In this document: positions 37,701 to 49,779 of the stretch, piece after piece
Layout: each line of letters begins with the position of its first letter
How positions within the stretch are numbered: the first letter of the stretch is position 1
Assembly (NCBI GenBank): GCA_028095005.1
Contig: CM051461.1
Span: 165,946,574 to 166,010,573, forward strand
Length of the DNA: 64,000 nucleotides
Direction of reading: 5' to 3'
Source of the DNA: Rhynchospora pubera
Lineage: Eukaryota; Streptophyta; Magnoliopsida; Poales; Cyperaceae
The notes under the pieces: model-generated
What the model was told of the DNA's origin: nothing
Database searches by the model: none
The model's input: the letters and a program-made list of their open reading frames with translations, nothing else
Translations under genes and position numbers: made by a program

Positions 37701-39217
37701 TTGAATTTGATCTTCTCAATAGGCTTAGCAGCACATGCCTTCAGACCAGCTGCAACAGCAGCCACATAGCCATTAATAGCCTCTTCCTCCTTTATTAGCA
37801 AATACTGGTCTCTCGACTTAAAAGACTGGTCAGGCTGATCTGCGGGTAAGTTGTTAAACAACCCTTGTTCATTCACCACAACTTCCCAGTCAGCATCTCC
37901 CTCATATGCCATGTCATCATGCCTTCTTTTCTTCGCATTTCTTGTACGTAACACTGACTGATTCTCATGGTTTCCAAAATTGGGCTCATTTTCTTCCTTT
38001 TCATGAAATGCATCAGGTTCATTTTTTGTGGCCTCATCATGATTAGGCGACATATCATCTGCCTCAGCCCGGGTAGAATCTGGGGTCCCTGGTATTTGCC
38101 TCTCAGTAAAAATATCCACAGTATTTTCTTCTAATTTGATTGCCTTTTCAAACTCTCTATCAGAAGGGAGGCTTAGGTCATTATTAATTACAAGATTTCC
38201 TCTATCCAATGGCCCGTTACAGGGGCTGCAAGTGGAGTCAATATTTTTCTCTGATACAGGATGTATGTTAGCACCTTTTCCCCCGGGTAACACTGGTATA
38301 TCTTCTGAACACTCTTTAACTGAAGAAACCTTAATCTTTTCATTTTCATGCACTTCTGAAACAACATTTGTTTGGGAAATTTCTTCCCTAAATAAAACCT
38401 GAATCTCTTCCACATGGCATTTTACAGGAGACTCTTCATTCTTTTCTTTTTGTTCTGTTTCAGAAACAAGATTTGCTCCAGAAATGCCTTCCTTAGATTC
38501 CTCTTCAACACCCTTCTCAACAGTGGGTTCTGCAAGCCCAGCTGAACAATAGCTCAAGCCAACAACCCCTAATCTTTGCACCTCTTTGTCATTCTCAGTG
38601 AATGCGTCTTGTTTATCCTTCACACAAGGTGTCTCAGTTCCCTGCTCAGAAGCAGGAACTGAAATTTCATGAGGTTCTTCAGCAGATTCTACCACAATTC
38701 CATTAGAAATAGCGCCAGCCAGTTTATCAGACCCCTGACATTTTGCAACTCTGGATTTCTTGAAAATAACTGAAAGAAAGTTCTGGTGCCCTTCCTCATT
38801 CGGTCCAGCCAATCTATCTCGATCAGAAACATCTCTCTTTTCCTCATCCTCCAATTTTACATCAATTCTCAGCCTTTTATTACCAGATTTCAAAGTGGCT
38901 GATCTAGAAACAACGTCAGCACTCTCCAATTCCTGCGGTAGCTCCTCTTTAACCACTGGATCAGCCACATGAGCCACTTTCGCACTCTTCGGCCTCTTCA
39001 ACTTTTTCTTTATGGAAGCAAGGGTATCATTGATTTCACCAGAAGACACCATATCCTCACTAGGATTTTCCTCAACTCTATTTTCAGAAATTGGTGTCTT
39101 CTTTCTATTCGAAACCCGAGATTTCCTGACCTTAAACAGGGACCCAATCGGCTTTTTTTCATCCTCATCTGATTTACCCTCTGATTTTACCGGGGTTTTT
39201 TCGGTATCACTCCCCAT
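31727..39217 (-). CDS. LSD1-like histone demethylase, LDL3 type, eight exons
   Basis: Exons in minus sense: 39217-37653, 36511-36370, 36144-34144, 34059-33966, 33891-33509, 33027-32392, 32016-31942, 31792-31727. All junctions are GT..AG and the phases join into 1653 codons. Order: a charged, disordered N-terminus (about 1-470); a SWIRM domain spanning the first three exons (about 480-585; FKELLKRKGGLQEYLECR, DESPRESLIREIY); a flavin amine oxidase domain with the dinucleotide motif IIIIGAGPSGLAAARHL (Gly668 on), the catalytic Lys in GVLNKVVLEF (about 974) and the FAD motif FAGEATCKEHPDTVGGA (about 1100). No Tower insertion is present. The tail has an Ala-rich helix and ends in a helical region (GVERVKQGILDY ... 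LDFKRKNKIRTLVDKL) resembling SRI-type Pol II CTD-binding modules. Family role: removes H3K4 methylation in the nucleus; Arabidopsis LDL3 acts on H3K4me2 in transcribed genes. It looks intact. Confidence 0.93.
36512..37652 (-). other. first intron of the LDL3-type gene, with internal duplication
   Basis: The 1.1-kb intron contains a diverged duplication: a block with TTGCGAAA and CACATATCTCAACAAAG near 36740-36800 recurs as TTGCGAAAAG and GACATATCTCAACAAAG near 36960-37010. A CA/CG-rich simple repeat lies at 36632-36662. No exon is hidden here, because the SWIRM reading frame joins cleanly across it. Confidence 0.7.
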
Positions 39218-39560
39218 CTACACCAAAATCCCTAACCTAAAATAAAAAATTCCAAAAACATACCAGAATCACCAGAATACAATCAGAATCAGCATTGATC
39301 CAGCTGCTCCTTATCACATGAGGAACCCAACCAGCACCAATCAACTCAGAATTCTACAAACCATCAAGCAGGAGAGGCTTCAGAGATAAAAGAAGAAGGG
39401 AATTAGGGTTTTACAACCTTGTCTTTGGGGTTAGATTGCGGTGTGAGAGAGCCGGAGAGGAGGGAAAGGGGTATTAAATAGCGCGAGGATAGAGGTAGTT
39501 TAAGGGGGAAGTCATCAGTGAGGAAGGGGAATGCACGCCACGTGGCGCGTAGCGAGGACA
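39218..39560 (-). promoter_or_regulatory. 5' UTR and promoter of the LDL3-type gene, with a G-box
   Basis: Upstream of the ATG at 39217 there is a leader of mixed composition and then a GC-richer region. A palindromic G-box CACGTG lies at 39539-39544 inside GCCACGTGGC, about 320 bases before the ATG; such sites bind bZIP and bHLH factors. A TTAAATAG stretch near 39474 might serve as a TATA-like element. The start ATG is the first in the long open frame. Confidence 0.45.
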
Positions 39561-41340
39561 GGTGCCAGGAGGGAAGTGAGGTGTCAGAACGGGGGATTGA
39601 AATAGGCGCGCGGCCGGGGGCGCTTCAGGCCGCTCGTTCGTTCGCCTCTTCTCGGTCGCACTTTCCGTTTCACTGCGCACTCCTTTTTTGTTTTTTTTTT
39701 TCTTAATTTTTTTTTCCGTTTCTTTGATTCTTTTTTTTTCTGTATTTTTTCCCAATTGCTTTTTTGTTTACTTAAGTGGGTCTGATCCGTAAGTCGGCCC
39801 GTATATACAGGCTGACTATGTGCTCCGGGCTGATGTTTCACAGGCTCTTTTCTTTCATTATGTTTTCGATTTTTTTTCTTTTTTTTCGCGGCATGCCGCA
39901 TGCCAACCAATTGGTTTTTTTTTTTTTTTTCCGAGAACTATCTTTTTTGCGATATTTTTTATCTTTCGACTACACAATAACTCAGTTTTTTTGCGGTAAC
40001 AAAAAAAAGTGAAAGAGTGACCAAATGGTTGCCAAAACTTGTTTGTTTTTTTTTTAGTAAGAAAATTTTCAATTTTTTTTTTGTTCGCGTGAACAAAATT
40101 TTATTTTATTTTGAAGATGTTAAAAGAAAAAGATTGATATCAACTATTTATGTATGCATTTTGACCGTAATTAAAACCAAATACTATCCAAACTAATGAT
40201 ATTCATTGTATTTCTGTGTTATATCTGGCAAGATTGAGTATTGTCAAAGCATTTGACTTGTTTTATAAGAATTTTATGAATTTAACAAAATAAATCTATA
40301 AAATGGAGAATTTTAAGGAAGAAAATTATTGAATAGAATCCATACCATTATAGAGTTAATCCTAAACTTTCCAGTGGTCTTTAAATTACCTCAATCAAAG
40401 TTTAGATGAAGAAATTATGGTTAAAATATTATTGATGCTCAATGCTGGATATGCCATTTCGGACCGAAAACGTAACCTTCCATGCCTGAATTACATACCT
40501 ATACATCCATTTCGACCCAAAATGATCCATTTCGGTCTGAAATATTGAGTAAACACTGATTTTGACAAGTTTTGAAGATAAAAACTTTATTCTATGGTAA
40601 TACTCATGAACCCAGGCCCTAACCTGCCTCCCAAGCCACACACGAGACATGTTATATGCGTCCCTTTTTGCCCTAGTTGGAAGAGGAAGTCTCTATAGAT
40701 GAAATTCCACATTTTCACCATCATTCTCTACATCGAAAGGCACAGGATTCCACCATTATCCACATAACACGACCTTGACAACGACTTTGGAGCAATTATT
40801 ATATGCACAACGACGGCAGTAGACAAGTTTCAACCACGACTTTGGAGCGATTCTACACACGACGACGATAGATTCAATCCAACCATGACTTTAGACGTAC
40901 GATATCTCGAATTATAGGCGATATGTGGTTTATTCCTTCTTTTTCTCTTAATATTTTATCAGATAGAGTTTGTATATCATTTACTTGTGTGTTGTTTGTT
41001 TTATTAGCATGTTAGACCAGATTGTTATGTCTTAGGATTAGCTAGTAGTTTATGTTTAGTTTGATGTGATGACTTGTCTATTTTGTTATGATATGTGCTT
41101 TTTTTTAGATTATTGTCATGCTTGTTTGAAGTGTTGTTTAATTGATGTTTACCATTAGACGAACTGCAACGTCTAATTAGGAGAATAAACTAGATTAAAT
41201 ACTCAAGTTAGATAAGTACATGAAGTAAAAATCGTAGGCTCGAAATAGTAGATTAACTTTGCAGCTGAAAGATGGAGTTTCTAATGATCCGAAATGATTT
41301 TAGATACCTATAAAAAAACAACAAATAGAACTTATAGTTA
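39561..41340. other. intergenic DNA, T-rich, then diverged repeat
   Basis: T-rich stretches dominate to about 40090, and the minus-strand frames there are Lys-rich artefacts. From 40440 phrases of the palindrome TTCGG(A/T)CCGAA appear, and they return near 42130-42170. This might mark the ends of an old element enclosing 40440-42190. No gene is seen. Confidence 0.45.
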
Positions 41341-41354
41341 ACTCCAATACGAAA

Positions 41355-42003
41355 TGCATCTCAAATGAGAGGTCGCAGGTTCGAAACCCGGCTGGGGGGT
41401 CTTTATAGACATTTAATTTAAAAATAAGTTGGGAGGCTTGACTAGGGATGGCAATGGGTCTAGCCCGCCAGAAAAACACCAAGCCCAGGCCTGACCTGAT
41501 AGATCCAAACTTGAGACCTGCCTGCCTGGGCCCAATCAATTGGGCTTAAATATCAAGGCCTGCCTGCCTGACGGGCTTCTACCCCAAGCCCAGGCCTGCC
41601 TGACCAATTTAACACAATTTTTACAGACAGATCCAATCGGTATAAATAATAAATAATTTACACAATAAGTCGATAATTATTACAGATTGAAAACAGATTG
41701 TAAGCATGGCTCGTCATTTATTATAATATCACAAAGTTAGGGATTTCAAGCACTCTATCCTAAATTCTTTCACAGGCCGAAAATTGTCAACCCAAAATCT
41801 ATAGGTCATATGGTAAGCCCACAGGCTTCACTGGAAGCCCACGCCTGCCTGATTTGGTGTCTAGGCCTGGCCTGACCTGGCCTGTTTCATCTTCGGGCCA
41901 GGCAGGCGTAGCTCTGAGCCGGGTGGGTTCAAGCAGGCCTCCGGGCCACTGGGCTGAATTGCCGTCCCTAGACTTGACCCCCAATTTATCTTAAAAAAAA
42001 AAA
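41355..42003 (+). mobile_element. 5'-truncated SINE with 14-bp TSD, split by a hAT element
   Basis: The SINE body is 41355-41442 plus 41979-42003. It has a B box GGTTCGAAACC (near 41389), the 3' signature GGCTTGAC then CAATTTATCTTA, and an A tail. The duplication ACTCCAATA(C/T)GAAA flanks it (41341-41354 and 42004-42017). Compared with the 57195 copy, the 5' part including the A box is missing, so it was probably immobile from birth. Confidence 0.85.
41443..41970. mobile_element. Ac/Ds-like hAT element, GGCCTGCCTG word group
   Basis: The termini TAGGGATGGCAATGGG and ATTGCCGTCCCTA are flanked by the 8-bp repeats GGCTTGAC (41435-41442) and GACTTGAC (41971-41978), which differ at one base. Its subterminal arrays are CAGGCCTGCCTG-like and much richer in GC than those of the other hAT copies. 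It sits inside a SINE. The minus-strand frame at 41799-41984 is a by-product of these arrays. Confidence 0.9.
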
Positions 42004-42552
42004 ACTCCAATATGAAAGTTTAGGATTAACCGACTTAAGAAAGAAGTGAAAGTGGAGTTTCATACCAAACTCCAGTCCAAAAACCAAGTCAAAACTGATG
42101 ATCCATAGCACAATTCGTGCGGACCTGAGTTACATTTCGGTCCGAAAAATGTAATCAATTCGGTCCAGAATCTGGCATGCGAAAGTATGTGACATCGACA
42201 CTTTTGGAGCCAAACTGAATGAACCAGAAACCCTTATTTTTGTGTGACAAGTCTAACACAGCTATTTTGACCGGCAACACGAACATATGTAGAAAATGCA
42301 CTGTAAACAAATTTTTACTGCCACGCCCCAATTTTCTGGCTAGCTTCTCCGATCTTATGTGGCAACAAAAATTAATGCCGCGCCTTAGTGAGTAGGAAAA
42401 TGGCGATTAAAGGATGAGAGAGGAACTGTTATTTCATTTGTATTTTGTCGTAGCCCCTTGAAATTTTTTTATTTGATAATCAGCTGATTAAAATTAATTT
42501 TATGCGCATATATTGAATCATCAATCATCAAAAAATACTCCAATTCTGGGAG

Positions 42553-45500
42553 TCTTTTCTACAGTGCCCTTTCAGATTTATCCAGTAATTTATCTAAGTC
42601 GTTGATTTCAGTAGATCGAACCGTTCAGCGATTCCTTCGATCTGTCCGTCCAATCCTTTTGATTATTTTGCTTGGATCGCCTCTCCTAATCCTTTCTCTA
42701 TCCCCCTCCTTTCCTCGACAAAACGAACAGAAAAGGCAAAAAAAATAAAAAAGGAGGACAAACCTAGGCGACTGATCAAGGAAGGGAACGTGCGACGGCG
42801 ACAGACTCGCCGCTCTTCCTCGCTTATGAAACAAGTATTTTGGTTTTGCAGATTTGTTGTCGCTGCTGCTGGTGTGTTTTCTTTTCTTCTGCGCAACTTG
42901 CCTCTTTCGTTCCAGGTTATATTTGACAAGGTATGCAATTTCTTAGTTTCATATTACCTTTCTGCTGTCGGAGATTCTTTCTTTTCTTTATTTTTCTGTT
43001 GTTTTCGTCTATCTCTCTTGCTCCGTGTTATTGGGTGGAAAACAAATTGGTTCTTACTTATAGTACTATACACTTGACTTAGCGATTTCTAGCTATTAAC
43101 GGCTCCCCTTAGACCTGACTCCTTGACAAATCAAAGTTAATTTCGTGTTTTTTTTCCGTTTTGGTTTTCCATTTTGTTTCTATACTAATGGATTGTGTTG
43201 TTTTTTACTTTACAGGTAACTGGAGATCATGGCAAAATTGGTGCGTTGCATAGGAATTTCAATAAATTTGAAATTAAAGAAAAGGTGAATTGGAACTTTT
43301 GATATTGATCTCACACAAAAGTAATATGATTTCTCAACCAGTTTGAAATAGACCTAAATAGGATGAAGCACACCCTTTTGGAGGTTTTCTGCAGCTTCTG
43401 ACCTGGATCTAGATGAGCCTGTCATGCAAAGATGAGGTCTTCGTGGTTTTCATAAAACAACCAATGGAACCATTGAATCATTAAATAGTCTCAATTTTTA
43501 AAGGTCTAGCAATACCCAAAAATCTGTGCAATAACCTAATAAATTATCGATTAAATTTTAGTGTACATAGTATCGAACCATGTATTGGGTCTGCGCCAGA
43601 ATGTTTTGCAATACCAGAAAGTTTGTGCAATGGAACCATGTATTGAGTCTACCAATATTATTGTTGGGAATTATGCATAATCAAAACACCAAACCTTTTT
43701 TCTTTCTTTCTGATTAGGTTCAGCGAATTGTGACTGTAGGCTTGCAGTATCAAGCACTCAGTTTTCAAGACTACTATGTCCCATGCTTTTGATGTGCACA
43801 TGAACCGCGCTTCTGTATTCTAATAGCCATGGAGGTGAGTCCAGTGGCATGTATTGGCTGTATCGGTGTTTTTTGTTTTTGAAATTAGAAAATAGACACT
43901 ATAGTAATATCATTATTATTATTTTTTTTCCTGTATTACATTCTATAAATGTTGTTAGTAGGCTTGAGGCTCAACTTCCCATTGTGCAACAAGGTGGTAT
44001 GTGCCGATTTTTTTTTTAACATGTACTTTTGTTTAGGCAATTGAATCAATCTTTTAACTTGCTACCATCAGTAGATCTAAATTAGACAACTACTTCTGGT
44101 AGGCAATTGTATAATATTTTTTGGCATGCCTTCTTTTTTTACATCATGCAACCTTCCATCTTAGTAAATTTGAATCATTCATATACCTTGCTACCATCAA
44201 AAGGAACAAAAATCAGTTTTCAATGTTGAGGGAAGCTGGGCGAAAAGGGTTGTTGTCAGCCTTGCATTCCTTTTTCAAATTGAATCTTTCATGCTAATGG
44301 AGAATCTTCAATTTTTCTAATATTTTTATTTTTACCGGTATTATACAAGAACTTGCTGAATTAACGATTTTACAGGAACAGGCCTGAAGAGAATGATATA
44401 TTTAGCAAATTGTTAGGAATTGGCTAATTGGCATAGCTGAGAGTGGAAGGTAAATTTATAATTGATTTTTTGTTGGATTATTTATTTTTCCCCCCTTATA
44501 TACCTTTCAGCGTTAAAACAAATAAAGGAAACTAGAAAAGTATTGCTTGGAATGGTCGAATAAGATATCTGATTTTGAGTTTTCTATTCCTTCGACAAAC
44601 TCCTACCTTGAGGATACAAACAAGGATATCAAGAAACATGCGACGTTAAAAGCCTAATTTTTTTATTTGTTTGCTTAGCTGAAAAAATAGAATAATATTA
44701 CTAAAAATCGTACTAATTTGTTTGCTTCGCAAGATTGTCGCTTTTAAACAAATATGATTTTAGTAAGTAAATATTACTGAAAATCATCTATTATTGCTAG
44801 ACCTTAAAAGGCTCATCTACTGACCTTCCTTACAGGTTTGTTGCCTTAAAGATCTGGAGGTCCTCGGTTGATTCCTGAGAGTTGCATTTCTTCTCTACTA
44901 TTGCTTCCTCTACATTGTACTCTCTTGGTGAGTTTTGTTCTATTTTTTTTATTCTTGCTTCTTGCTTATCAGTTTGCGTGTGCTTGGTTACTATGTATAT
45001 CTATTATATAGTTGTTACCCTCTATCCTCTCAGTGTGCGATGAGTCGTCAACATTTCTGCTAAGTAATGAGTGCAAATATTGGCTTTTCTATGCTGTTGT
45101 GTGTTTTCTGCTGTATGAAATTTTTAGGTCATTGTCATCTTACCATGGTTAGCTTTTTCTCTGCCTTCCCCCCTATAGATTGTCTTCGACTATTTTCCTT
45201 GCTCTTCACGTCTGGATAATAGGAATCACCTCTGCTGTCAGTCCCAACTATATGGATGGGTAGATTCCTCTTTTAGTTTTAATTGTTGTTTAGGCAATGG
45301 ACCAACGTTAGTCCCTGACTGACATATCAATCCTCATTATTTCTTTTCTTTGCATGAATGGTTGAATCAAATATATCATGCAAGATTCAATTTAATTTGG
45401 ATTTTTTACATTTTACGATTTCCAATGCAATTTGAGTTTTTTTTTCGCTATTAGTTTCTTCCAATAAAAAAAAGATGCTTCTAATGAAGAAGACTAGATG

Positions 45501-46062
45501 GAGTAAGTCAATTTTCTTGCTGATGATTGCTCTCTCTTTGTCATTCTGTTTATCATCTAATGTATATTTTTGTACAGACATACAAAAGACATGAGATGAA
45601 ACAAGTCAGAGCCGTGGCCAATACACTTGCTTCTTGACTTCAGATATGTAGAAATCACGCCACTTGCTTCTCAACTCGATGCTTCTCGGCATGAACGAAG
45701 ACCATGACACTTGCCTCAATACACTGGATTCCCGACCTTATGTTTGTTGTTCAAGTCTGCACTCTTCTAATTACCTCATGGTGTGTCAGACGGTCTTCCA
45801 TGTCTTTATTGCTTATGTTACTAATAGTACTATTGGCTTAATTGAATCGTATAAATGTGTTTCAGACTTTTAGTACAAATGATATGCTCAACTTCTCTCA
45901 CAATACTTGAAATTAACACTAATAATTATGATTGGATTTTTCGTTTTAATTGGCTGTGTTGTTTCAGCCCCTATTATCTATCTTGCTAAAAAAGAACTAG
46001 AATGATTCAAAAGATTAATTTTGATTCACTATTGATCGCGCGAAGCGCGATACTATAGCTAG
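42553..46062 (+). mobile_element. candidate Helitron (3' end clear, 5' end tentative)
   Basis: The right end has the classical Helitron 3' signature: a GC hairpin TCGCGC-GAA-GCGCGA (46036-46050), eight bases, then CTAG (46059-46062) followed by T. The 5' end should start with TC after an A. The best candidate I see is TCTTTTCTACAGTGCCC at 42553, but it is preceded by AG, so this border is weak. The interior is richer in GT and CT than its surroundings and looks like transcribed or captured gene DNA. No Rep/helicase frame is present, so it is non-autonomous. Confidence 0.55.
42826..43792 (+). CDS. hypothetical three-exon small ORF inside the candidate Helitron
   Basis: Three segments with canonical borders join in phase 0: 42826-42930 (ATG start, ends at AAG before GTATGC), 43216-43284 (after TTTACAG, ends before GTGAAT), and 43718-43792 (after TCTGATTAG, ends in TGA). 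The joined frame is 82 residues. The first exon encodes a hydrophobic, Phe-rich segment that could be a signal anchor. The second encodes a short polar stretch starting VTGDHGK, and the third a stretch ending YYVPCF. I do not recognise the protein. The consistent phase may be luck in such short exons. It could be a captured gene fragment or a non-coding transcript. Confidence 0.18.
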
Positions 46063-46349
46063 TATTGGTCAAAATTATATGCACTAAAATTAGAATAATG
46101 ATATGAGCGTTAAATATTGATTCATTGTTAATTTTTTTTTGTGTACTATCTTCTTTGTATTGGCACCTGGAGTTTTAACTATTTATTCGTTCTTAAAATT
46201 GATTAAAAAAATCATATGTGTTAAAATTAGAAGAATCACGTTAGCTTTGAATACGGATTCTTTGTCAAAATTATGTGGGTATAATTATGTGCGTATAATC
46301 AACTTGTTAAATATTATTAGCATATAAAAGAATCTGCATTCAACATACC

Positions 46350-46514
46350 AAATATATATTTATATTCGTATCCGTATCCGACAATATCTGATATCTGTAT
46401 TTCTTAACATCTACAACGTATCCGAATCCGAATTTATCTGTATTTATATACATATCCGAAAAAAATATAGATACGGATATGGTTTGACAACTATCCAATC
46501 CGTTATCATCCCTA
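46350..46514. mobile_element. fragment of a hAT element, CCGTATCC word group
   Basis: The right end CATCCCTA and arrays of TATCCGTATCCG / ATACGGATA are present, but the left terminus is missing. The words are the same as in the element at 56330, so it is a truncated relative. Confidence 0.6.
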
Positions 46515-47570
46515 CTCACAAGTAAACTATATAACTATAATGACTTCGAGAGAGCGCGAGAGGAAGCGAGCGAGGAAGAGAGCGGGCGGACTTTCGACAA
46601 GGAGACCGTAACGGATTCCCTCTGTTTGATGATCTGCTAACTGCTGGTGTCAGATTCAGTGTTTTCAATACCGCATGGAATATAGAAAAAATTGGAGCAG
46701 TGACCGAAACGACAGTTTCAAATATTGTGAGAGAAAATACCGAAATTTTTTTTTATTTGAAAACTAGATATGCGTATCTACTATCTAGGACTATTCCAAA
46801 TAAGGATATTGAATCGTTAATTTTCCTGGAAATAATGAGCAAGACCAGGTACAGGGTTCTTACTAAGGCCTACTAATTAGTTACTCGTCGTTATCCTGGC
46901 GCCATTATCAATCCTTTAACAAAGTTTTACTTTGTACCAAGCCATCAACAGGTTGTCTTCATGTGATTCGAGTGAAGAGCACATTTTTTCCAGCAAATTG
47001 AATTGTTTTAATCTGGCAAGAATGCAGTATATAATTTTTTTGTCATTTTTGACTTTTTTATGACTTGAGCAAGAGCAACGTAGGCAACGATGCCTTCGCC
47101 GCGGCGAGCGCTGTAATATGACATACTAACATGCCTTGAGCTTAATTGTCTAGTCTGATAAACATATTAACATGACGAATTATCTTTTCAACAAAAACAT
47201 GCGATTCTTTTCATAGATCACACCTTAGAAAAAGAAATTGATAAACAAACCTTCATTTAAACAAAACTAAATACTGAATTATTATATTCTATTCAATTGA
47301 TTTCTTAATCAATTGGCGGTGCCACTTGAGAGCACTGCAGTGCTGACATGGCAGTTACATTCTGCTGACATGACGCCAACGCGGTGAGATGGTTAAGTAT
47401 AAATAACAATAATTTTAGGTACTGCGCTTGCGTAATTTCAAAGTACAAGTTGTAATAGAAAAATGGTTTGTTATTCAAATCAAATAAATAGAGATTTGGA
47501 GAGGTAATAGACTAGTAATAGGGAAATTGAATAATGACATCATTAATCTAATTAAAAGTCAGAAAAGACT
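46515..47570. other. AT-rich intergenic DNA
   Basis: No gene or bounded element was recognised apart from a small GAGCGAG-rich patch near 46550. Confidence 0.45.
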
Positions 47571-47575
47571 TCTCT

Positions 47576-47622
47576 CTTCTTTTGCTTCTTTTGCTTCTTT
47601 TGCTTCTTTTGGCTTCTTTTGG
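47576..47622 (+). repeat. 9-bp minisatellite, TTTTGCTTC units
   Basis: Five tandem units of (C)TTCTTTTG(G)C type occur just upstream of a family-B foldback. Confidence 0.9.
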
Positions 47623-47699
47623 CACCCTCTTGACCAATTTAACCAAGTCAATGAAGAAGAGGTTGAGGAGTGCAACTGTGCTGTGCTGTCCTACTACCA

Positions 47700-48102
47700 G
47701 CATCCTCTGCTGCCGTAAAAACGACAACAGAGTGTCGTTTTCAAAAATTTTAAAATTCAAATGATGAATTCAAACGGTTGATTTTTTTCAATTTTAAGTG
47801 CGATACGCTTTCATATAACTTTCATAAAATTTGAAGGATTTTATTCTTGATTAAGTAATCAAACTACGAACGTATTAGAATTAATCAGTGATTGTTAATC
47901 AGATTCGTTCATTTGTTGGCCACTTGATTTAGTATCAAATCAACTTTAAAAATTAATAAAACTTATATGAAAACAAATCGCTCCTTAAATTGAACAAAAT
48001 CAACGATTTGAATTGAGAGTTTAAATTTTTTAATTTTAAATATCGATAAACATTTCAAGGATAGTACTCTGCCGTCGTTTTTTAAGGCAGCAAGAGGATT
48101 TC
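47700..48102. mobile_element. foldback family B, copy B3
   Basis: Inverted arms begin with CATCCTCTGCTGCCGT and end with the matching complement (GGCAGCAAGAGGAT). The tips include AAAACGAC / GTCGTTTT. The family-B core (GATGAATTCAAACGGTTG) recurs inverted as ATCAACGATTTGAATTG. The centre resembles that of B2 near 11200 (CGTTCATTTGTTG, TAGTATCAAAT). I see no clear TSD. Confidence 0.75.
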
Positions 48103-49158
48103 ATTCGCAGGTACATGGTGCCCTTCTGTTTTGATTTTAGATCTTTTGTTGCAACGGGATCTGTTCCAGCATCAATTTTTATTTGACCATCTTTTCCTAT
48201 TTTAAAAGTCGAATTTTGCCACCTTGTTTCTCTGTGTTATAAATATGAACTAGACTAATTTAAATCTCTTGTACGACGCCGAAACAGAGTTTTTGACATC
48301 AAATATCAAATCAACAATAATTCAAATTCGAGATTCAAGTTAAAGGATTCAACTTAGAATAAACCTATTTTATGAAGTTCTGAGTCGAATGTATATTATA
48401 TTGTAGGAAAAATAAAGATGACGGTATTTTGACGTTCTTAAGGGTTGAAATGTGGATTAATTGATTAAAATAATTAATTAATGCTAAAAATTCCATGAAT
48501 TTAACTGCATTATAGTTGTTGGTATGCTAATTAAAACAATAGACGCGTCCTTAAGGAAGTCTATCCCAACCGTGATATTTTACTTCATCTAATATTATTC
48601 TGGGCATATCATCGATTAATTTTACGACTCAAAATGAGGCTGGAAGCTTGGTATTGATTAAAATCAATAAATCACGATCAATATACGCATATAATATATT
48701 GATAAATGATAATGCAATTACTGCTGCAGCATTTAATGTACAATAATCGATTTACCTTTGTTAATCTTTTCTTTAACGCTGCAGGAATACATCCACAGCG
48801 ACTTAGATATATATTAATATTTTAAACAATTCTAAAGTAATTTAAAGTTATAAACAATCATGGTCGTAATGTCTTATATTACTGAACTACATTAGATGCA
48901 TGAGTGATATTGCAAATACTCCCACTCTTGGCGCGTATGTTTTGCAGCAGATACATAAATTATTGGTTCAGAGGAAGCTAGCTAGCGTTACTTTGGGCCA
49001 TGCCATTTCGACTTCAAAATTAAGAAATAGCTGATTTCCTCAATTTCCCTTTTCTATAATATATAAAGTTAATGACGTTCTTACTTAGTTTCTTATAATC
49101 TTTCAATCTGATTTGTGTTGGTGGTTACGATAATCGTCCGTTGGGGTGAACAATATAT
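48103..49158. other. AT-rich intergenic DNA
   Basis: No gene or bounded repeat is seen. Confidence 0.5.
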
Positions 49159-49779
49159 GAGAATATCTATGATGTACACTAATGCACCGGAGTCTCGGTG
49201 ATCCAAACTTTTATATCTGTTTCAAAATGGCCACCGTTCAATATGATCTATCTCTATTGAAAAATGTCTTTGTCGACAAAATTTTACATTTTTTTAAATT
49301 TTTTAAAAATTATTTTTTCGAACTGAAAAAATTAGATTAGCGATTTTTTAAAATTTTAAAAATAGTAAAAAAATTAAAAATATATATATATAATTTGGTC
49401 GGCAAGGAGATTATATTTGACGGTTTGGATTGATCATTTTGAAGTAAATTAAAAAAATTGGATCAGTACACTACACCAAAAAAGAGTTTAGTACCGCCCC
49501 ATTAACACATGTTTTTAACAAAACCGGTATAAAAAATAGTTGGTGGTAATTTCGTAATTGTCAGGTTTTATCTTTAGTATCGGTTTGTTTAAAAAATCGA
49601 TACTAAAAGGTTAGAGGAAAAAATAAAAAAGTTTATTTTTAGTACCGGTTTTTCTAAAAAATCGGAACTAAAGATAATATCTTTAATACCGATTTTTAAG
49701 AAAAACCGGTACTAAAGAGTTTTGTTTTTTTACGATATGCTCTCTTATTAAAAATCTAACCCTCCGCTCTCTCTCTCTC

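Noticed and set aside
39474..39910. Lys-rich minus-strand frames upstream of the LDL3-type gene
   Set aside because: They arise from long T runs in the promoter flank; no protein character.
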